Below, one piece after another: positions 9,446 through 18,639 of a DNA stretch of 64,000 nucleotides. Each line of letters starts with the position of its first letter. Within the stretch, counting starts at the first letter, position 1. Source of the stretch: Telluribacter humicola (lineage in GTDB: Bacteria; Bacteroidota; Bacteroidia; Cytophagales; Spirosomataceae); NCBI RefSeq assembly GCF_017355935.1, contig NZ_JAFIQT010000001.1:1612001-1676000 (forward strand), read 5' to 3'. The translations under genes and the position numbers were made by a program. Under the pieces are notes generated by a model, which made no database searches, was not told the origin of the DNA, and saw only the letters and a list, made by a program, of their open reading frames with translations.

Positions 9446-10402
9446 TTATTTTTTCAAACCAAGTTCACGCAGACGCTCATCCAGGAACTCACCGGCCGTC
9501 ATGTCCGTGTATAGCTTGGGATGTTGCTCATCGATACAGCTTTCCAGCGAAGTCAGGTTCATATCGCCACGAGGGTGCATAAAGAAAGGAATCGAGTAGC
9601 GCGAAGTACCCATCTTTTCACGCGGTGGGTTCACCACGCGGTGGATGGTAGACTTAAGCTTGTGGTTGGTGAGGCGGTCGAGCATATCTCCTACGTTCAC
9701 CACGATCTGGTCGGGCAGGGCTGTGATAGCGATCCACTCGCCGTCACGACGCAGCACTTCCAGACCTTCCGCACTGGCTCCCATCAGCAGCGTAATGAGG
9801 TTGATATCACCGTGAGCGGCAGCGCGTACAGCTCCCTCGGGTAGCAAGTCCGGATTTTCGATGGGGAAGTAGTGCAGCGCCCGCAGGATGCTGTCCCCGT
9901 TGCGTACTTTGTCTTCGAAGTAGTCCTCGGGTAGTTCCAGGTAGATGGCAATCGCCCGCAGAAGGGTCTTGCCCGTATTTTCGAAGGTACTATATACCTG
10001 CTGAGTATACCTCTGGAATTCAGGTACCTCCTCCGGGAATATATTCTTGAACATAGTACCTTCGGGATCAGGCTGACCTACATGGTAAAACTCCTTCAGG
10101 TCGGCAACTTTGAAGCCCTTTGCGGTTTCTTTGCCTTTCCCGATATAGCCGCGCTGACCGTGCAGTTCCGGAAATTCGTATTTCTTTTTGACTTCTTCGG
10201 GTTGTTTGAAAAACCGCTCCACCGATGAGTAGAGATTGTGGCGGAGTTCTTCATTCAATCCGTGGTTCTTAATGGCCACGAATCCAATGTTATTAAAAGC
10301 AGCACCCAGGTCTGCTACAAATTTCGCTTTTCGCTCCGGATCACCCGAGGTAAATTCGGCCAGATCGAGCGAGGGTACTTTATCCAGCAATGCTTGTTCC
10401 AT
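9446..10402 (-). CDS. Isopenicillin N synthase-like 2-oxoglutarate/Fe(II) oxygenase
   Basis: A 318-residue cytoplasmic non-haem iron oxygenase. The N-terminal DIOX_N region is followed by the 2OG-Fe(II) core, with the iron ligands in AAHGDINLIT (HxD, about residue 196) and the distal His in KLKSTIHRVVNPP. The co-substrate-binding RxS motif is in SRYSIPFF. The family includes isopenicillin N synthase, ACC oxidase and many bacterial proteins of unknown substrate, so the exact reaction cannot be read from sequence. The gene stands alone between a terminator and a divergent upstream region. Confidence 0.88.
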   Translation of the reverse strand: MEQALLDKVPSLDLAEFTSGDPERKAKFVADLGAAFNNIGFVAIKNHGLNEELRHNLYSSVERFFKQPEEVKKKYEFPELHGQRGYIGKGKETAKGFKVADLKEFYHVGQPDPEGTMFKNIFPEEVPEFQRYTQQVYSTFENTGKTLLRAIAIYLELPEDYFEDKVRNGDSILRALHYFPIENPDLLPEGAVRAAAHGDINLITLLMGASAEGLEVLRRDGEWIAITALPDQIVVNVGDMLDRLTNHKLKSTIHRVVNPPREKMGTSRYSIPFFMHPRGDMNLTSLESCIDEQHPKLYTDMTAGEFLDERLRELGLKK

Positions 10403-10575
10403 AGTAGTAATTTTTTACAAATTTCAGGACAATCTGTTGTTTATGCAACTATAACTTGAGGCAGTACCGAAGAAGGAAATCTGGTGGGAGGATTAACAAA
10501 GAGCATAAGCCAGATAGTGACCCCTGGAAGTCCCTTTCTCTCCTTCGCCTTTTCCTCCCTTCCTCCTTCCCAATG

Positions 10576-10592
10576 TTAACAATTTGTGAACT
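10576..10592 (+). promoter_or_regulatory. TTAACA-N5-TGAACT direct-repeat element upstream of the TPR-HTH gene
   Basis: Two hexamers spaced 11 bp apart (TTAACA and the weaker TGAACT) lie 38 bp before the first start codon of the regulator gene. The 11-bp spacing resembles PhoB/PhoP-type boxes. It is listed because a better copy occurs at 12322-12338, before the receptor gene of the same locus. This is a speculative site. Confidence 0.3.
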
Positions 10593-10629
10593 TACCGGCT
10601 GCCGTATGGGAAATGGCTAATTTGCGACA

Positions 10630-12315
10630 ATGAATCAGCCCGTTACTGCATCCGTGTTACGTTTTGTTTACAACACCCGAGGCCTTGACATGTTTTGGAT
10701 GAGGTCCCTGCTCATGGTCTTTTTAGCCGGAATCTTAACCACAAGCATCGCCGCCGGGAGCCCTCTCTCCATCAATTATCGCCTGGAAACAGAAAAAGCA
10801 GGGGCGGAGGAGCGCCCGGATTCATTACTGCTGCAGCTTCGTAAAAACTACGCCCGGGCGGTCAGCGATAAGAAGGAGGTAGAGGCGGCGCGCTACCTGC
10901 ACGAGATGGGTCGGGTCATGTACCAGACGGGTTACTATCCGCAGGCGCTGGACTACTACCAGCAGGCCGAGAAGCGATTCAGGGAGCAACAGCAGGATGA
11001 GCACCTGGCCCGCAACCTCAACGACCAGGGACTGCTGTACTACTATAGCCATCAGCCGGATCAGGCCCGCCAGTACTATGACAAAGCCCTGGCTATCTAC
11101 CAGCAGAGAGGGGACCGGGCAGGACGGGCCGAGACACTAGGCAAAATAGGACATCTCTACGAAAAACAGCAACGCTACGACAGGGCCTTCCACCTACAGC
11201 GTCAGGCCCTGGCCGATTATCAGCGTGTAGACCACCAGGCAGGTACCGCCAAGATCTACGAAAATCTGGGCAGTATATATGAGGATCTGGAGCAGTACGA
11301 CTCAGCCTACGTGAATTATAGCAAAGCCCTGCTGATCAATAAAAAGAATGGCAACGAAATAGCTCAGATCGAAATCCTCAACAACCTGGGAGATGTACTT
11401 CGCAAAACGGGTCGCTATCGTCAGGGAATGGCTTACAGCTGGCAGGCCCTGGCGCTGGCTCAGCAAAAGGGGGTACGCTATCAGCTTACGAGTGCCTACA
11501 ATGACCTGGCTAAAGGCTATAACCTGCTCAACCGTAACGACAGCGCTTACTACTACCTCTCACTGAGCCGCAGGTACCAGACTGATATTTATTCAGAAGA
11601 GGCCAATAAGCAGATGGCTCTGCTCCAGACGCTGTATGATCTGGAAAAGAAAGACAACGAAATAGAGAGCCTGACCCACGAGCAGGAGCGGGCCCGGCTC
11701 ATTACGGGGTCGGTGGTACTGATCGTGCTATTAGTAGTTGTTGTTGGGGGATTAGTTATCAGCCGCCAGCGTCTCAAGCTCAAAAACGAGCAGGTGCTCC
11801 GCAGCCAGAACGAGGCCCGGAACCAGCTCATGTTGATGGAGCTGAAAAACAAAAAGCTGGAAGAGGAGTCGCTGAGGCAGCAGCTGGAAGTAAATGCCAA
11901 GGGGCTCACCTCCCATACATTGCACCTGATCGAAAAGAATCAGTTTCTGGACGGCCTGCGTAGTACCATGGAGTCGATGGTAAAGGAAGAAAAGCGTGAC
12001 CAAAAAAAGCAGCTGAAGCAGCTCATCGAACAGATCCAGCAGAACATCACCCATGACGATCACTGGAACGAGTTCAGGACTGTTTTTGAGCAGGTACACC
12101 AGTCGTTTCTGACCCGGCTGCAGCAGCAGTGCGACAACCTTACCACCAACGATATTCGCCTAGTAGCGCTCATCCGCATGAATCTTGACTCACGCGATGT
12201 GGCTACGCTACTCGGTGTCTCGACCGATAGCCTCAGGGTAATACGGTACCGCCTGCGCAAAAAACTTAACCTCCCCCAGGGCGATAGCCTTTCTGCCTAC
12301 ATCCAGTCCATCTGA
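10630..12315 (+). CDS. TPR-repeat membrane-anchored protein with C-terminal helix-turn-helix (putative regulator)
   Basis: A protein of up to 561 residues. After a signal-like N-terminus come six or so tetratricopeptide repeats (about 60-340; for example YPQALDYYQQAEKRF and PDQARQYYDKALAIY). One transmembrane helix follows (about 355-377, LITGSVVLIVLLVVVVGGLV), then a long coiled coil and a C-terminal LuxR/GerE-like helix-turn-helix (LTTNDIRLVALIRMNL, VATLLGVSTDSLRVIRYRLR). Bacteroidota have many such TPR-HTH proteins, thought to sense envelope signals and control neighbouring genes. The start is uncertain: ATG 10690 or 10699 would place the signal peptide exactly at the N-terminus. It lies directly upstream of the receptor-phytase genes, which it may control. 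Confidence 0.8.
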   Translation: MNQPVTASVLRFVYNTRGLDMFWMRSLLMVFLAGILTTSIAAGSPLSINYRLETEKAGAEERPDSLLLQLRKNYARAVSDKKEVEAARYLHEMGRVMYQTGYYPQALDYYQQAEKRFREQQQDEHLARNLNDQGLLYYYSHQPDQARQYYDKALAIYQQRGDRAGRAETLGKIGHLYEKQQRYDRAFHLQRQALADYQRVDHQAGTAKIYENLGSIYEDLEQYDSAYVNYSKALLINKKNGNEIAQIEILNNLGDVLRKTGRYRQGMAYSWQALALAQQKGVRYQLTSAYNDLAKGYNLLNRNDSAYYYLSLSRRYQTDIYSEEANKQMALLQTLYDLEKKDNEIESLTHEQERARLITGSVVLIVLLVVVVGGLVISRQRLKLKNEQVLRSQNEARNQLMLMELKNKKLEEESLRQQLEVNAKGLTSHTLHLIEKNQFLDGLRSTMESMVKEEKRDQKKQLKQLIEQIQQNITHDDHWNEFRTVFEQVHQSFLTRLQQQCDNLTTNDIRLVALIRMNLDSRDVATLLGVSTDSLRVIRYRLRKKLNLPQGDSLSAYIQSI

Positions 12316-12321
12316 GTGCGC

Positions 12322-12338
12322 TTAACATTGACATAACA
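12322..12338 (+). promoter_or_regulatory. Pho-box-like direct repeat TTAACA-N5-ATAACA
   Basis: Two near-identical hexamers, TTAACA and ATAACA, are spaced exactly 11 bp apart just after the regulator stop and upstream of the TonB receptor/phytase genes. Pho boxes of PhoB/PhoP response regulators have this one-turn direct-repeat layout. A phosphate-starvation box would fit a phytase locus, but no Bacteroidota consensus was checked. Confidence 0.35.
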
Positions 12339-12365
12339 GTATCGTAATACAAAGATAATGGCTCC

Positions 12366-12472
12366 TTGTTAACGCAGGTGGCGCTTGTAGATCAGGTAGT
12401 TAAGTGCTATTTGTTACGGTTGTTAACGCTTTGTTTATGGTAGGTAACCCGATGTTGCCTGTTTGTTAACGC
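12366..12472 (+). repeat. Three copies of TTGTTAACGC upstream of the TonB receptor gene
   Basis: The decamer TTGTTAACGC occurs at 12366-12375, 12420-12429 and 12463-12472, in a 262-bp gap that holds no gene. Its GTTAAC core is palindromic and also occurs upstream of the TPR-HTH gene (10575-10580). The copies could be operators for the local regulator. Confidence 0.5.
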
Positions 12473-12577
12473 TCCTGATTTGGAGCACTGCCCCTACTGT
12501 ATTCACCTTCGTGCTGTCGTTTGACACCCGCCCCTGCTCAACGGGTCGGGCTATGGTTAAAAAAATAGATTGCACTA

Positions 12578-15334
12578 ATGGCACGTACTCCTTTACTCCT
12601 CCTACTTCTGTGTTTGCTTGTTGGAAGCGCCTCGTCGCAGGTACTCCGGGGGAGGATTGTGGAAGCCGAAACTGGTGAGCCTATAGTAGGCGTCACGCTA
12701 CTTCTCGAAAATACCAGCTACCACGACGTCTCCGGCCTGGACGGCTCTTTTGCCATTGCTAATCTACCCAAAGGCGACTACCGGCTTGTGGTCCGGCACG
12801 TATCCTATGCATCCCAAACGCTGGATGTGAAGGTACCTATGCCACAGGCTCAGCCACTTAATTTGTCCCTGGCACCGGCCGTGTACAGTACCCTGAGTGA
12901 AGTAGCCGTGGTAGGAAAACGGGACGGCGCTTCCGAAACGACCGCCCGCTCCATGGAGCGCAACGCCAGTCAGGTCCTAAATATCGTATCGGGCAAAGCC
13001 ATTGAGCTTTCGCCCGACCTGACGGTAGCCAACGTCATTCAGCGGGTATCGGGGGTATCGGTAGAGCGTAACAGCAACGGGGACGGACAGCACGCCATCC
13101 TGCGCGGCATGGACAAACGCTACAACTATACCCTGGTCAACGGCGTAAAGATCCCCAGCCCCGACAACAAGTACCGCTACGTACCGCTCGATATATTCCC
13201 GGCGGAGCTGCTGGATCGCCTGGAAGTGGTAAAGGCCCTGACCCCCAATATGGAGGGTGACGCTGTGGGTGGAGTCATCAATATGGTGATGAAAGACGCT
13301 CCTGATCACCTGGTGATATCGGGCAACCTGGCTACCGGCTACAATGAGCTGTTCATGCAGCGTCCCTTCACCAGCTACGACCACCGTAACATACAGTCTC
13401 GGTCGCCCTACGAGCGGTTTGGCAACCAGTATAGTGCTACACCAAAGGATTTCTCTAATGCAGCGGTTACCTACCGCTCGCAGTCGCCCCTGCCCAACCT
13501 GGTAGGAGGCCTTTCAATCGGCAATCAGTTCCTGAACCATAAGCTGGGGGTGCTGGTGGCCGGAAGCTTCCAGAATACCTACCGGGGGAGCAACAGTCTG
13601 TTTTTTGACTTCGAAACCGTGGATACCCTGCGCGGCGTCACCCTTAATAAGATGCGGGAGCGCGAGTACTCGGAGCAGCAGCGGCGCTACGGCCTGCATG
13701 CCAAAGTAGAATACCGCTTTAACGAACGCCACCGCCTGGAGTGGTACAACGCCTACATGAACCTGACCAACATTCAGGTCAGGGATCAGAAAACCACCCA
13801 ACTCACCATTGGAGGCTATGATCCGGTGCTGGGCAACGCTACCCTCGGCTACTCGACCCGCTCCCGCCTGACGCGCCAGCAGATCCAAAACAATACTCTG
13901 CAGGGCCAGCACCAGTTGTGGGATGCCCTGATGCTTCGCTGGTCGGCGGTGTACTCGCTGGCTACCAACGAGGAACCCGACAACGTAACGGTACCGCTGG
14001 TGGGTATTCGCGAAAACTTCCTGGAGCGCCGTACTACCATTGACGATGCCTCGCGCCGCTGGGAACATAATACCGACCGTGACCTGGCTGCCTATCTTAA
14101 TCTAACCTATACCCGCAAACTGGGTGAAATGGCTACTGAGTGGTCGGTAGGAGGACTATATCGTGATAAATCCCGCACCAACTTCTACAACAACTACCAG
14201 CTACGCCCTGCCAACCTGTTTGCCCGTTACGGGGAAGACTTTACGGAGTACTCGCAGATCCAGTGGACCATCCAGAACCCGCGCGGAGCGGTAGCCACGG
14301 CCCTCAACTATGACGCTGCCGAAACTATTCAGGCCGGGTACCTGCAGTTCAAGGGACAGGTCCATAATCTGGAAGTACTGAGTGGGGTACGGGCCGAGGC
14401 CACTGATCAGGGCTACACGATGAAGTTCCCCATCGGCGAGGGACGCCCTGCCAGCAGCCAGGTATATACCGACTGGCTCCCCAGCCTGCACCTGACGTAC
14501 AAGCTACTGGGACATACCAACCTGCGGGCTTCCTACTTCCGATCTATTAACCGCCCGGGCTTTTTTGAGATTGTTCCCTATCGCATTGTCAACGAGGAGT
14601 ACCAGGAGCGCGGGAATCCGGATTTGAGACGGACCATCGCTGACAACCTGGACCTGCGCTACGAGCGATACCCCAGCACGTCAGAGCAATTTATGGTAGG
14701 TGTTTTCTATAAATCCATCAAAGACCCCATTGAGTATACCCTGCAGCGCGACGCCATCCGGGGGCAGGACCAGTACTATTCGCCCGGCAACTTCGGTAAC
14801 GCGGTCAACTACGGCCTGGAGGTAGACTACATCCGGTACCTGCGCCGGTGGGGCATCAAGGCCAACTACACCTATACACACTCTACCATCACAACGCTCA
14901 AGTCAAAGCGCATTCGTAACGAGAGCGGCGACCTCGAGACCATCCTGGTCAACCAGACCCGGCCCCTGTTCGGACAGTCGGCGCACGTGGCCAACCTGAC
15001 GCTGCTCTTCAAGGATCCCCGTAGCCAGCTAGACGCCCAGCTGGCCGCGGGCTACACCGGCGACCGCATCAATACTGTATCGCAGTTTGTGGATAACGAC
15101 CTGTGGCAGAAGGGATTTGTACAGGTGGATGCATCGCTGGAAAAGCGACTGGGCAAGGGCTGGAGCCTTTTTGCCAAGGCCAATAACCTGCTCAACACGC
15201 CCATGGAGGTGTACATCAACAACGTAAGCGCCCGCAATGACGGCATTCCGTTCCAGAAGGGAAGCCAGCGCACCCTGATCCGGCGCGACTACTACCAGCG
15301 CTCCTACATCCTGGGCGTACGCTACAAACTTTGA
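12578..15334 (+). CDS. TonB-dependent outer-membrane receptor (phytase-linked)
   Basis: A 918-residue outer-membrane transporter. It has a signal peptide (MARTPLLLLLLCLLVGSASS), then a CarboxypepD_reg-like domain (about 21-105), a plug domain (about 120-230, with AILRGMDKRYNYTLVNGVK and GDAVGGVINMVMK) and a beta-barrel ending in the aromatic C-terminus YILGVRYKL. The plug belongs to the Caulobacter-type TonB receptors rather than SusC, and no SusD partner is nearby. It is followed 47 bp later by a beta-helix lipoprotein and then by a beta-propeller phytase. Phytases of this class are known to sit next to TonB receptors, so uptake of phytate, inositol phosphates or phosphate-metal complexes is the likely role (inference). 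Confidence 0.9.
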   Translation: MARTPLLLLLLCLLVGSASSQVLRGRIVEAETGEPIVGVTLLLENTSYHDVSGLDGSFAIANLPKGDYRLVVRHVSYASQTLDVKVPMPQAQPLNLSLAPAVYSTLSEVAVVGKRDGASETTARSMERNASQVLNIVSGKAIELSPDLTVANVIQRVSGVSVERNSNGDGQHAILRGMDKRYNYTLVNGVKIPSPDNKYRYVPLDIFPAELLDRLEVVKALTPNMEGDAVGGVINMVMKDAPDHLVISGNLATGYNELFMQRPFTSYDHRNIQSRSPYERFGNQYSATPKDFSNAAVTYRSQSPLPNLVGGLSIGNQFLNHKLGVLVAGSFQNTYRGSNSLFFDFETVDTLRGVTLNKMREREYSEQQRRYGLHAKVEYRFNERHRLEWYNAYMNLTNIQVRDQKTTQLTIGGYDPVLGNATLGYSTRSRLTRQQIQNNTLQGQHQLWDALMLRWSAVYSLATNEEPDNVTVPLVGIRENFLERRTTIDDASRRWEHNTDRDLAAYLNLTYTRKLGEMATEWSVGGLYRDKSRTNFYNNYQLRPANLFARYGEDFTEYSQIQWTIQNPRGAVATALNYDAAETIQAGYLQFKGQVHNLEVLSGVRAEATDQGYTMKFPIGEGRPASSQVYTDWLPSLHLTYKLLGHTNLRASYFRSINRPGFFEIVPYRIVNEEYQERGNPDLRRTIADNLDLRYERYPSTSEQFMVGVFYKSIKDPIEYTLQRDAIRGQDQYYSPGNFGNAVNYGLEVDYIRYLRRWGIKANYTYTHSTITTLKSKRIRNESGDLETILVNQTRPLFGQSAHVANLTLLFKDPRSQLDAQLAAGYTGDRINTVSQFVDNDLWQKGFVQVDASLEKRLGKGWSLFAKANNLLNTPMEVYINNVSARNDGIPFQKGSQRTLIRRDYYQRSYILGVRYKL

Positions 15335-15381
15335 GTACTAAACAGTCAATCAATTAATAACAACAAACCATTACGTTAGAA

Positions 15382-16647
15382 ATGAAGAAGGTATTTATGT
15401 ACATGGCCGCCGTTGCCCTGCTTAGCTTCCAGGCTTGTAATAATAATGACACGGAGGTAACTCCCGTTGAGGAAAAACCAACCGTTGAGGAAGCGGTAGC
15501 CGGTGAAGTATCAGGTACCTGGAAAAAAGGAAGTACCTATAAGATCACGGGTCACCTGCAGATTCCCGCTGGCAAGTCTCTGACCATAGAAGAGGGTGTT
15601 ACCGTACTGTTCAGTGACTCGGTAGTGAAGCCCGAGGTAGTAGTACTGGGTAACCTGTACAGCCTGGGTACCACCGAAGCACCCGTGAAGTTTACGGTAC
15701 CCGATGCCTGGAAAACGGCTAAGAATGAATTCGGAAACCTGTGGGGAGGCCTCATCGCCGGTCCTAACGCTAATGAATTGGTGATCAAGAATACCATTCT
15801 GGAGTACGGTGGAGCCGTTACGACGGAGGAGTCTCCTTCGGTGAAGGCGGGCTTGTACAAGGCTGAAGCCGGTGAGCACGTACCTGTTATTTACTATCCG
15901 GCCCTCAACGGTAAGCTGGTAGTAATGAACAGCACGATCCGCAACTTCAACGAGGATGGTTTCTATATTGAAGGCGGTAAGGTGATCATTGCCAACAACC
16001 TGTTCTACACGACGGGTGTATCGGGTGGAGATGCTATCAATATTAAGTCAGGTGTACAGGCTGATATCGCTTTCAACCTAGTGTACAGTCCCAATACCAA
16101 CGCTCTGAAGCTATCCAACTCCGGTGACCGCAGCCCTCAGGCGTACATTGTAGGCTACAACAACACCATCATTAACGCGGGCTGGCGTCGTCCTACTACC
16201 AAAGGTGGATCTATCTGGCTGGAAAAGTCGGTGCGGGCTGACCTGTACAACAACCTTCTGGCCAACGACCGCTTTGGTATCAAGCGTGACAAAGGCGCTC
16301 CCGAGGATAACCGCTCCGTGATTGGTACTACGCTGTACTACGGCCACAGTGAGGATGCTGTGAAGCAGTTCCAGCCTTCTACCGAAATCATCGCCGGTGT
16401 AAATGACCTGCTGGCTGCCAAGGTAGGTGACAACGATCCTAAGTTCGTAAACTACCCCCTGAGCACCAGCATGACCAATCCTACTTTTAATACTGCCTGG
16501 GATTTCCACCTGCAGACAGGTTCACCCGCGCTGGGCAAAGGCCGCACCGACTTCACCCGCCTGTATGCCGATGGCCTTGTTATCAACGGTGTAACGTATA
16601 AGTCGCCCGCGCCTGCTACCCACATCGGTGCCTTTGGTACCAAGTAA
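15382..16647 (+). CDS. Lipoprotein with parallel beta-helix fold, phytase locus
   Basis: A 421-residue envelope lipoprotein (lipobox SFQAC, Cys19). After a short acidic linker rich in E and V, the body carries hydrophobic rung patterns typical of right-handed parallel beta-helix proteins: LTIEEGVTVLF, LVVMNSTIRNF, VIIANNLFYTTG and ADLYNNLLANDRFG. It ends near the motif ATHIGAFGTK. Such proteins often occur beside TonB receptors as surface partners. No catalytic residues are recognised. It lies between the receptor and the phytase with short gaps (47 and 49 bp), so it is probably co-transcribed and takes part in substrate capture. That role is inferred from position only. Confidence 0.78.
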   Translation: MKKVFMYMAAVALLSFQACNNNDTEVTPVEEKPTVEEAVAGEVSGTWKKGSTYKITGHLQIPAGKSLTIEEGVTVLFSDSVVKPEVVVLGNLYSLGTTEAPVKFTVPDAWKTAKNEFGNLWGGLIAGPNANELVIKNTILEYGGAVTTEESPSVKAGLYKAEAGEHVPVIYYPALNGKLVVMNSTIRNFNEDGFYIEGGKVIIANNLFYTTGVSGGDAINIKSGVQADIAFNLVYSPNTNALKLSNSGDRSPQAYIVGYNNTIINAGWRRPTTKGGSIWLEKSVRADLYNNLLANDRFGIKRDKGAPEDNRSVIGTTLYYGHSEDAVKQFQPSTEIIAGVNDLLAAKVGDNDPKFVNYPLSTSMTNPTFNTAWDFHLQTGSPALGKGRTDFTRLYADGLVINGVTYKSPAPATHIGAFGTK

Positions 16648-16696
16648 GCGGTAGCCCCTTTTATAGTTTTGATAGTCGTTGTTAATTGACACAATT

Positions 16697-17776
16697 TTGA
16701 AGAATTACATTCAACTAATTATCGGATGCAGCCTGTTGGCCTATGGATGCCAGACCGCCAACAGCCTGCATACCGACAGCGGAGTAGCCGACTCGTTAAG
16801 CGTAGTAGAGCCGATCTATGTAACAGAGCCGGTAGGGCATGATTCCGACGATCCGGCGGTATGGGTAAATCCTGCTGACTCTGCCCAAAGCCTGATACTA
16901 GGTACTGACAAAGACCAGGACGGTGCGCTGTACGTGTTCAACCTGGAAGGAAAAATCCAACACGATAAGGTAGTACGCGGCTTGCAGCGCCCTAACAACG
17001 TGGATGTGGAGTACGGCCTGATGCTGGGTGGCAAGCCTACCGATATTGCCGTTGTGACCGAGCGCTTCACGCATAAGCTGCGCATCTTCTCTCTGCCCGA
17101 TATGAAGCCCCTTGACCAGGGAGGTATCGAGGTATTTGAAGGGCAGACGGGTAAAGAAGAGCGTGACCTGATGGGCATTGGCCTCTATCGTTCTAAGGCG
17201 GGACAGATCTACGCCATCGTAGGCCGCAAAACCGGCCCCACCGATGGTACTTACCTGTGGCAGTACCTCCTGGAAGACAACAGCAGCGGACAGGTGAAAG
17301 GGACGCTGGTGCGTAAGTTTGGAGCCTACAGCGGGCTGAAAGAGATCGAATCCATTGCCGTAGATGATGAGCTTGGCTATGTGTACTACTCTGATGAAGG
17401 TAAAGGCGTACGGAAGTACTACGCCGATCCTGAGAAAGGAAATAAGGAGCTGGCCCTGTTTGCCACCACCGGTTTTGCCGCCGATCACGAAGGCATCTCC
17501 ATCTACCAGACGTCGCCCACCACGGGTTACATTCTGGTGTCGGACCAGCAGCACAACCAGTTTCATATTTTCCGTCGTGAAGGCGAAGCCGGGGCACCGC
17601 ACCAGCATAATGAGCTGAAGGTAGTCCGGGTAAGAGCGGCGGAGAGCGATGGCTCCGAGGTAGTGTCGCTTCCCCTCGACCGGCTTTTCCAGAAGGGTCT
17701 TTTCGTAGTCATGAGCAACGACCGGACGTTCCACCTATACCGCTGGGAAGATATAGCCGGAACAGAACTTCAGTAG
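16697..17776 (+). CDS. Beta-propeller phytase, lipoprotein, TTG start
   Basis: Releases phosphate from phytate (myo-inositol hexakisphosphate) at the cell surface or in the periplasm. The 359-residue protein has the beta-propeller phytase features: DDPAVWVNP near the N-terminus, GTDKDQDGALYVF, RPNNVDVEYG, ERDLMGIGLY, IESIAVDDELGYVYYSDE and ADHEGISIY, which carry the acidic calcium-binding residues of the family. A lipobox is present (LLAYGC). No ATG lies before the conserved part. Upstream in-frame TAG at 16673 leaves TTG at 16679 or 16697, and 16697 gives a good signal peptide beginning MKNYIQLIIG. It closes the receptor/lipoprotein/phytase unit and is followed by a hairpin terminator. Confidence 0.92.
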   Translation: MKNYIQLIIGCSLLAYGCQTANSLHTDSGVADSLSVVEPIYVTEPVGHDSDDPAVWVNPADSAQSLILGTDKDQDGALYVFNLEGKIQHDKVVRGLQRPNNVDVEYGLMLGGKPTDIAVVTERFTHKLRIFSLPDMKPLDQGGIEVFEGQTGKEERDLMGIGLYRSKAGQIYAIVGRKTGPTDGTYLWQYLLEDNSSGQVKGTLVRKFGAYSGLKEIESIAVDDELGYVYYSDEGKGVRKYYADPEKGNKELALFATTGFAADHEGISIYQTSPTTGYILVSDQQHNQFHIFRREGEAGAPHQHNELKVVRVRAAESDGSEVVSLPLDRLFQKGLFVVMSNDRTFHLYRWEDIAGTELQ

Positions 17777-17810
17777 TAGCTGATCAAGAAGGCTTCGTAT
17801 AGAAATGAGC

Positions 17811-17846
17811 ATACGTCCGGCCCCTGGGGCTGGACGTATTTTTTTG
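17811..17846 (+). terminator. Rho-independent terminator after the phytase gene
   Basis: A GC-rich stem (ATACGTCC.GCCCC pairing with GGGGC.GGACGTAT) is followed directly by a run of seven or more T. It ends the phytase operon. Confidence 0.9.
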
Positions 17847-17973
17847 TAAAAGCTACCTATTTAAATATAACTAGATGAAAAAAAGTAACTAAGAATAGTA
17901 CTATTAAGTAAATAGGCGAGTTGGTATGATTCCATACTTTTATTTTGATATTTTTATAAAATGCAGAATACTA

Positions 17974-18004
17974 TTTTATTAGAATATCGGACTACATACA
18001 TTTG
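17974..18004 (+). promoter_or_regulatory. Bacteroidota-type promoter before the ECF sigma gene
   Basis: A perfect -7 element TACATTTG (17997-18004, consensus TAnnTTTG) is preceded after a 19-bp spacer by TTTT (17974-17977; consensus TTTG). A second TAnnTTTG (TACTTTTG, 18017-18024) lies just before the ATG at 18034 but lacks a well-placed upstream element. The region 17847-18000 is AT-rich and otherwise empty. Confidence 0.5.
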
Positions 18005-18033
18005 GTTTAGCTGGTTTACTTTTGGCTATATCT

Positions 18034-18639
18034 ATGTCACCTGGTCTTTTAAAAAATACAGATGATGCCGTGCTCTGGAACTACCTTAGGGAAGGAGACG
18101 AGGAGGCTTACACCGAGCTGGCCAGGCGGTACTATCGGACCATGCTTCAGTACGGTCAGAAGTTTACGCCTAATGTTCAGATGATCGAGGATGCCATTCA
18201 GGACCTGCTGGTGCATCTGTGGCTGCACCGTGCCTCCCTCAACGACACGCCTTCTGTTAAGTTCTACCTGCTCAAATCATTCCGTCACCGTATTCTCAAA
18301 GCCATAAAGCCCCATTCAAACGAAGTCGAGCTCACCGAACGCTTTGAAGACCTGCTTCCGGACCATTCGTGCGAGGACTCCCTCATCCGCAGCGAAAACG
18401 ACCAGGCTCTTACCCATCAGGTCCAGGTAGTACTTGACCAGCTCCCTGCGCGCCAGCAGGAGGTGATCTACCTCCGTTTCTTCCAGAATCTTAAGCCCGA
18501 AGAAATTGCGGGTCTTCTCTCCATCAATCCCCAATCCGTCAGCAACATTATTCAACGGGCTCTTGGCAACCTCCGTGAGTTGTGGCCTACTGTACAACCG
18601 TATGCTTTGCTTTTTTATGCTTATTGCCAAACATTGTAG
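18034..18639 (+). CDS. ECF-type RNA polymerase sigma factor
   Basis: A 201-residue sigma-70 family factor with region 2 (about 10-80, including YYRTMLQYGQKF and IEDAIQDLLVHLWLHR) and region 4 (about 130-190, LPARQQEVIYLRFFQNLKPEEIAGLLSINPQSVSN). The ATG at 18034 is preferred over the in-frame TTG at 18022. A FecR anti-sigma factor and a SusC receptor with an STN domain follow. That is the standard trans-envelope signalling set in which substrate binding at the outer membrane releases the sigma factor. It probably drives the SusC/SusD and downstream catabolic genes. Confidence 0.93.
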   Translation: MSPGLLKNTDDAVLWNYLREGDEEAYTELARRYYRTMLQYGQKFTPNVQMIEDAIQDLLVHLWLHRASLNDTPSVKFYLLKSFRHRILKAIKPHSNEVELTERFEDLLPDHSCEDSLIRSENDQALTHQVQVVLDQLPARQQEVIYLRFFQNLKPEEIAGLLSINPQSVSNIIQRALGNLRELWPTVQPYALLFYAYCQTL

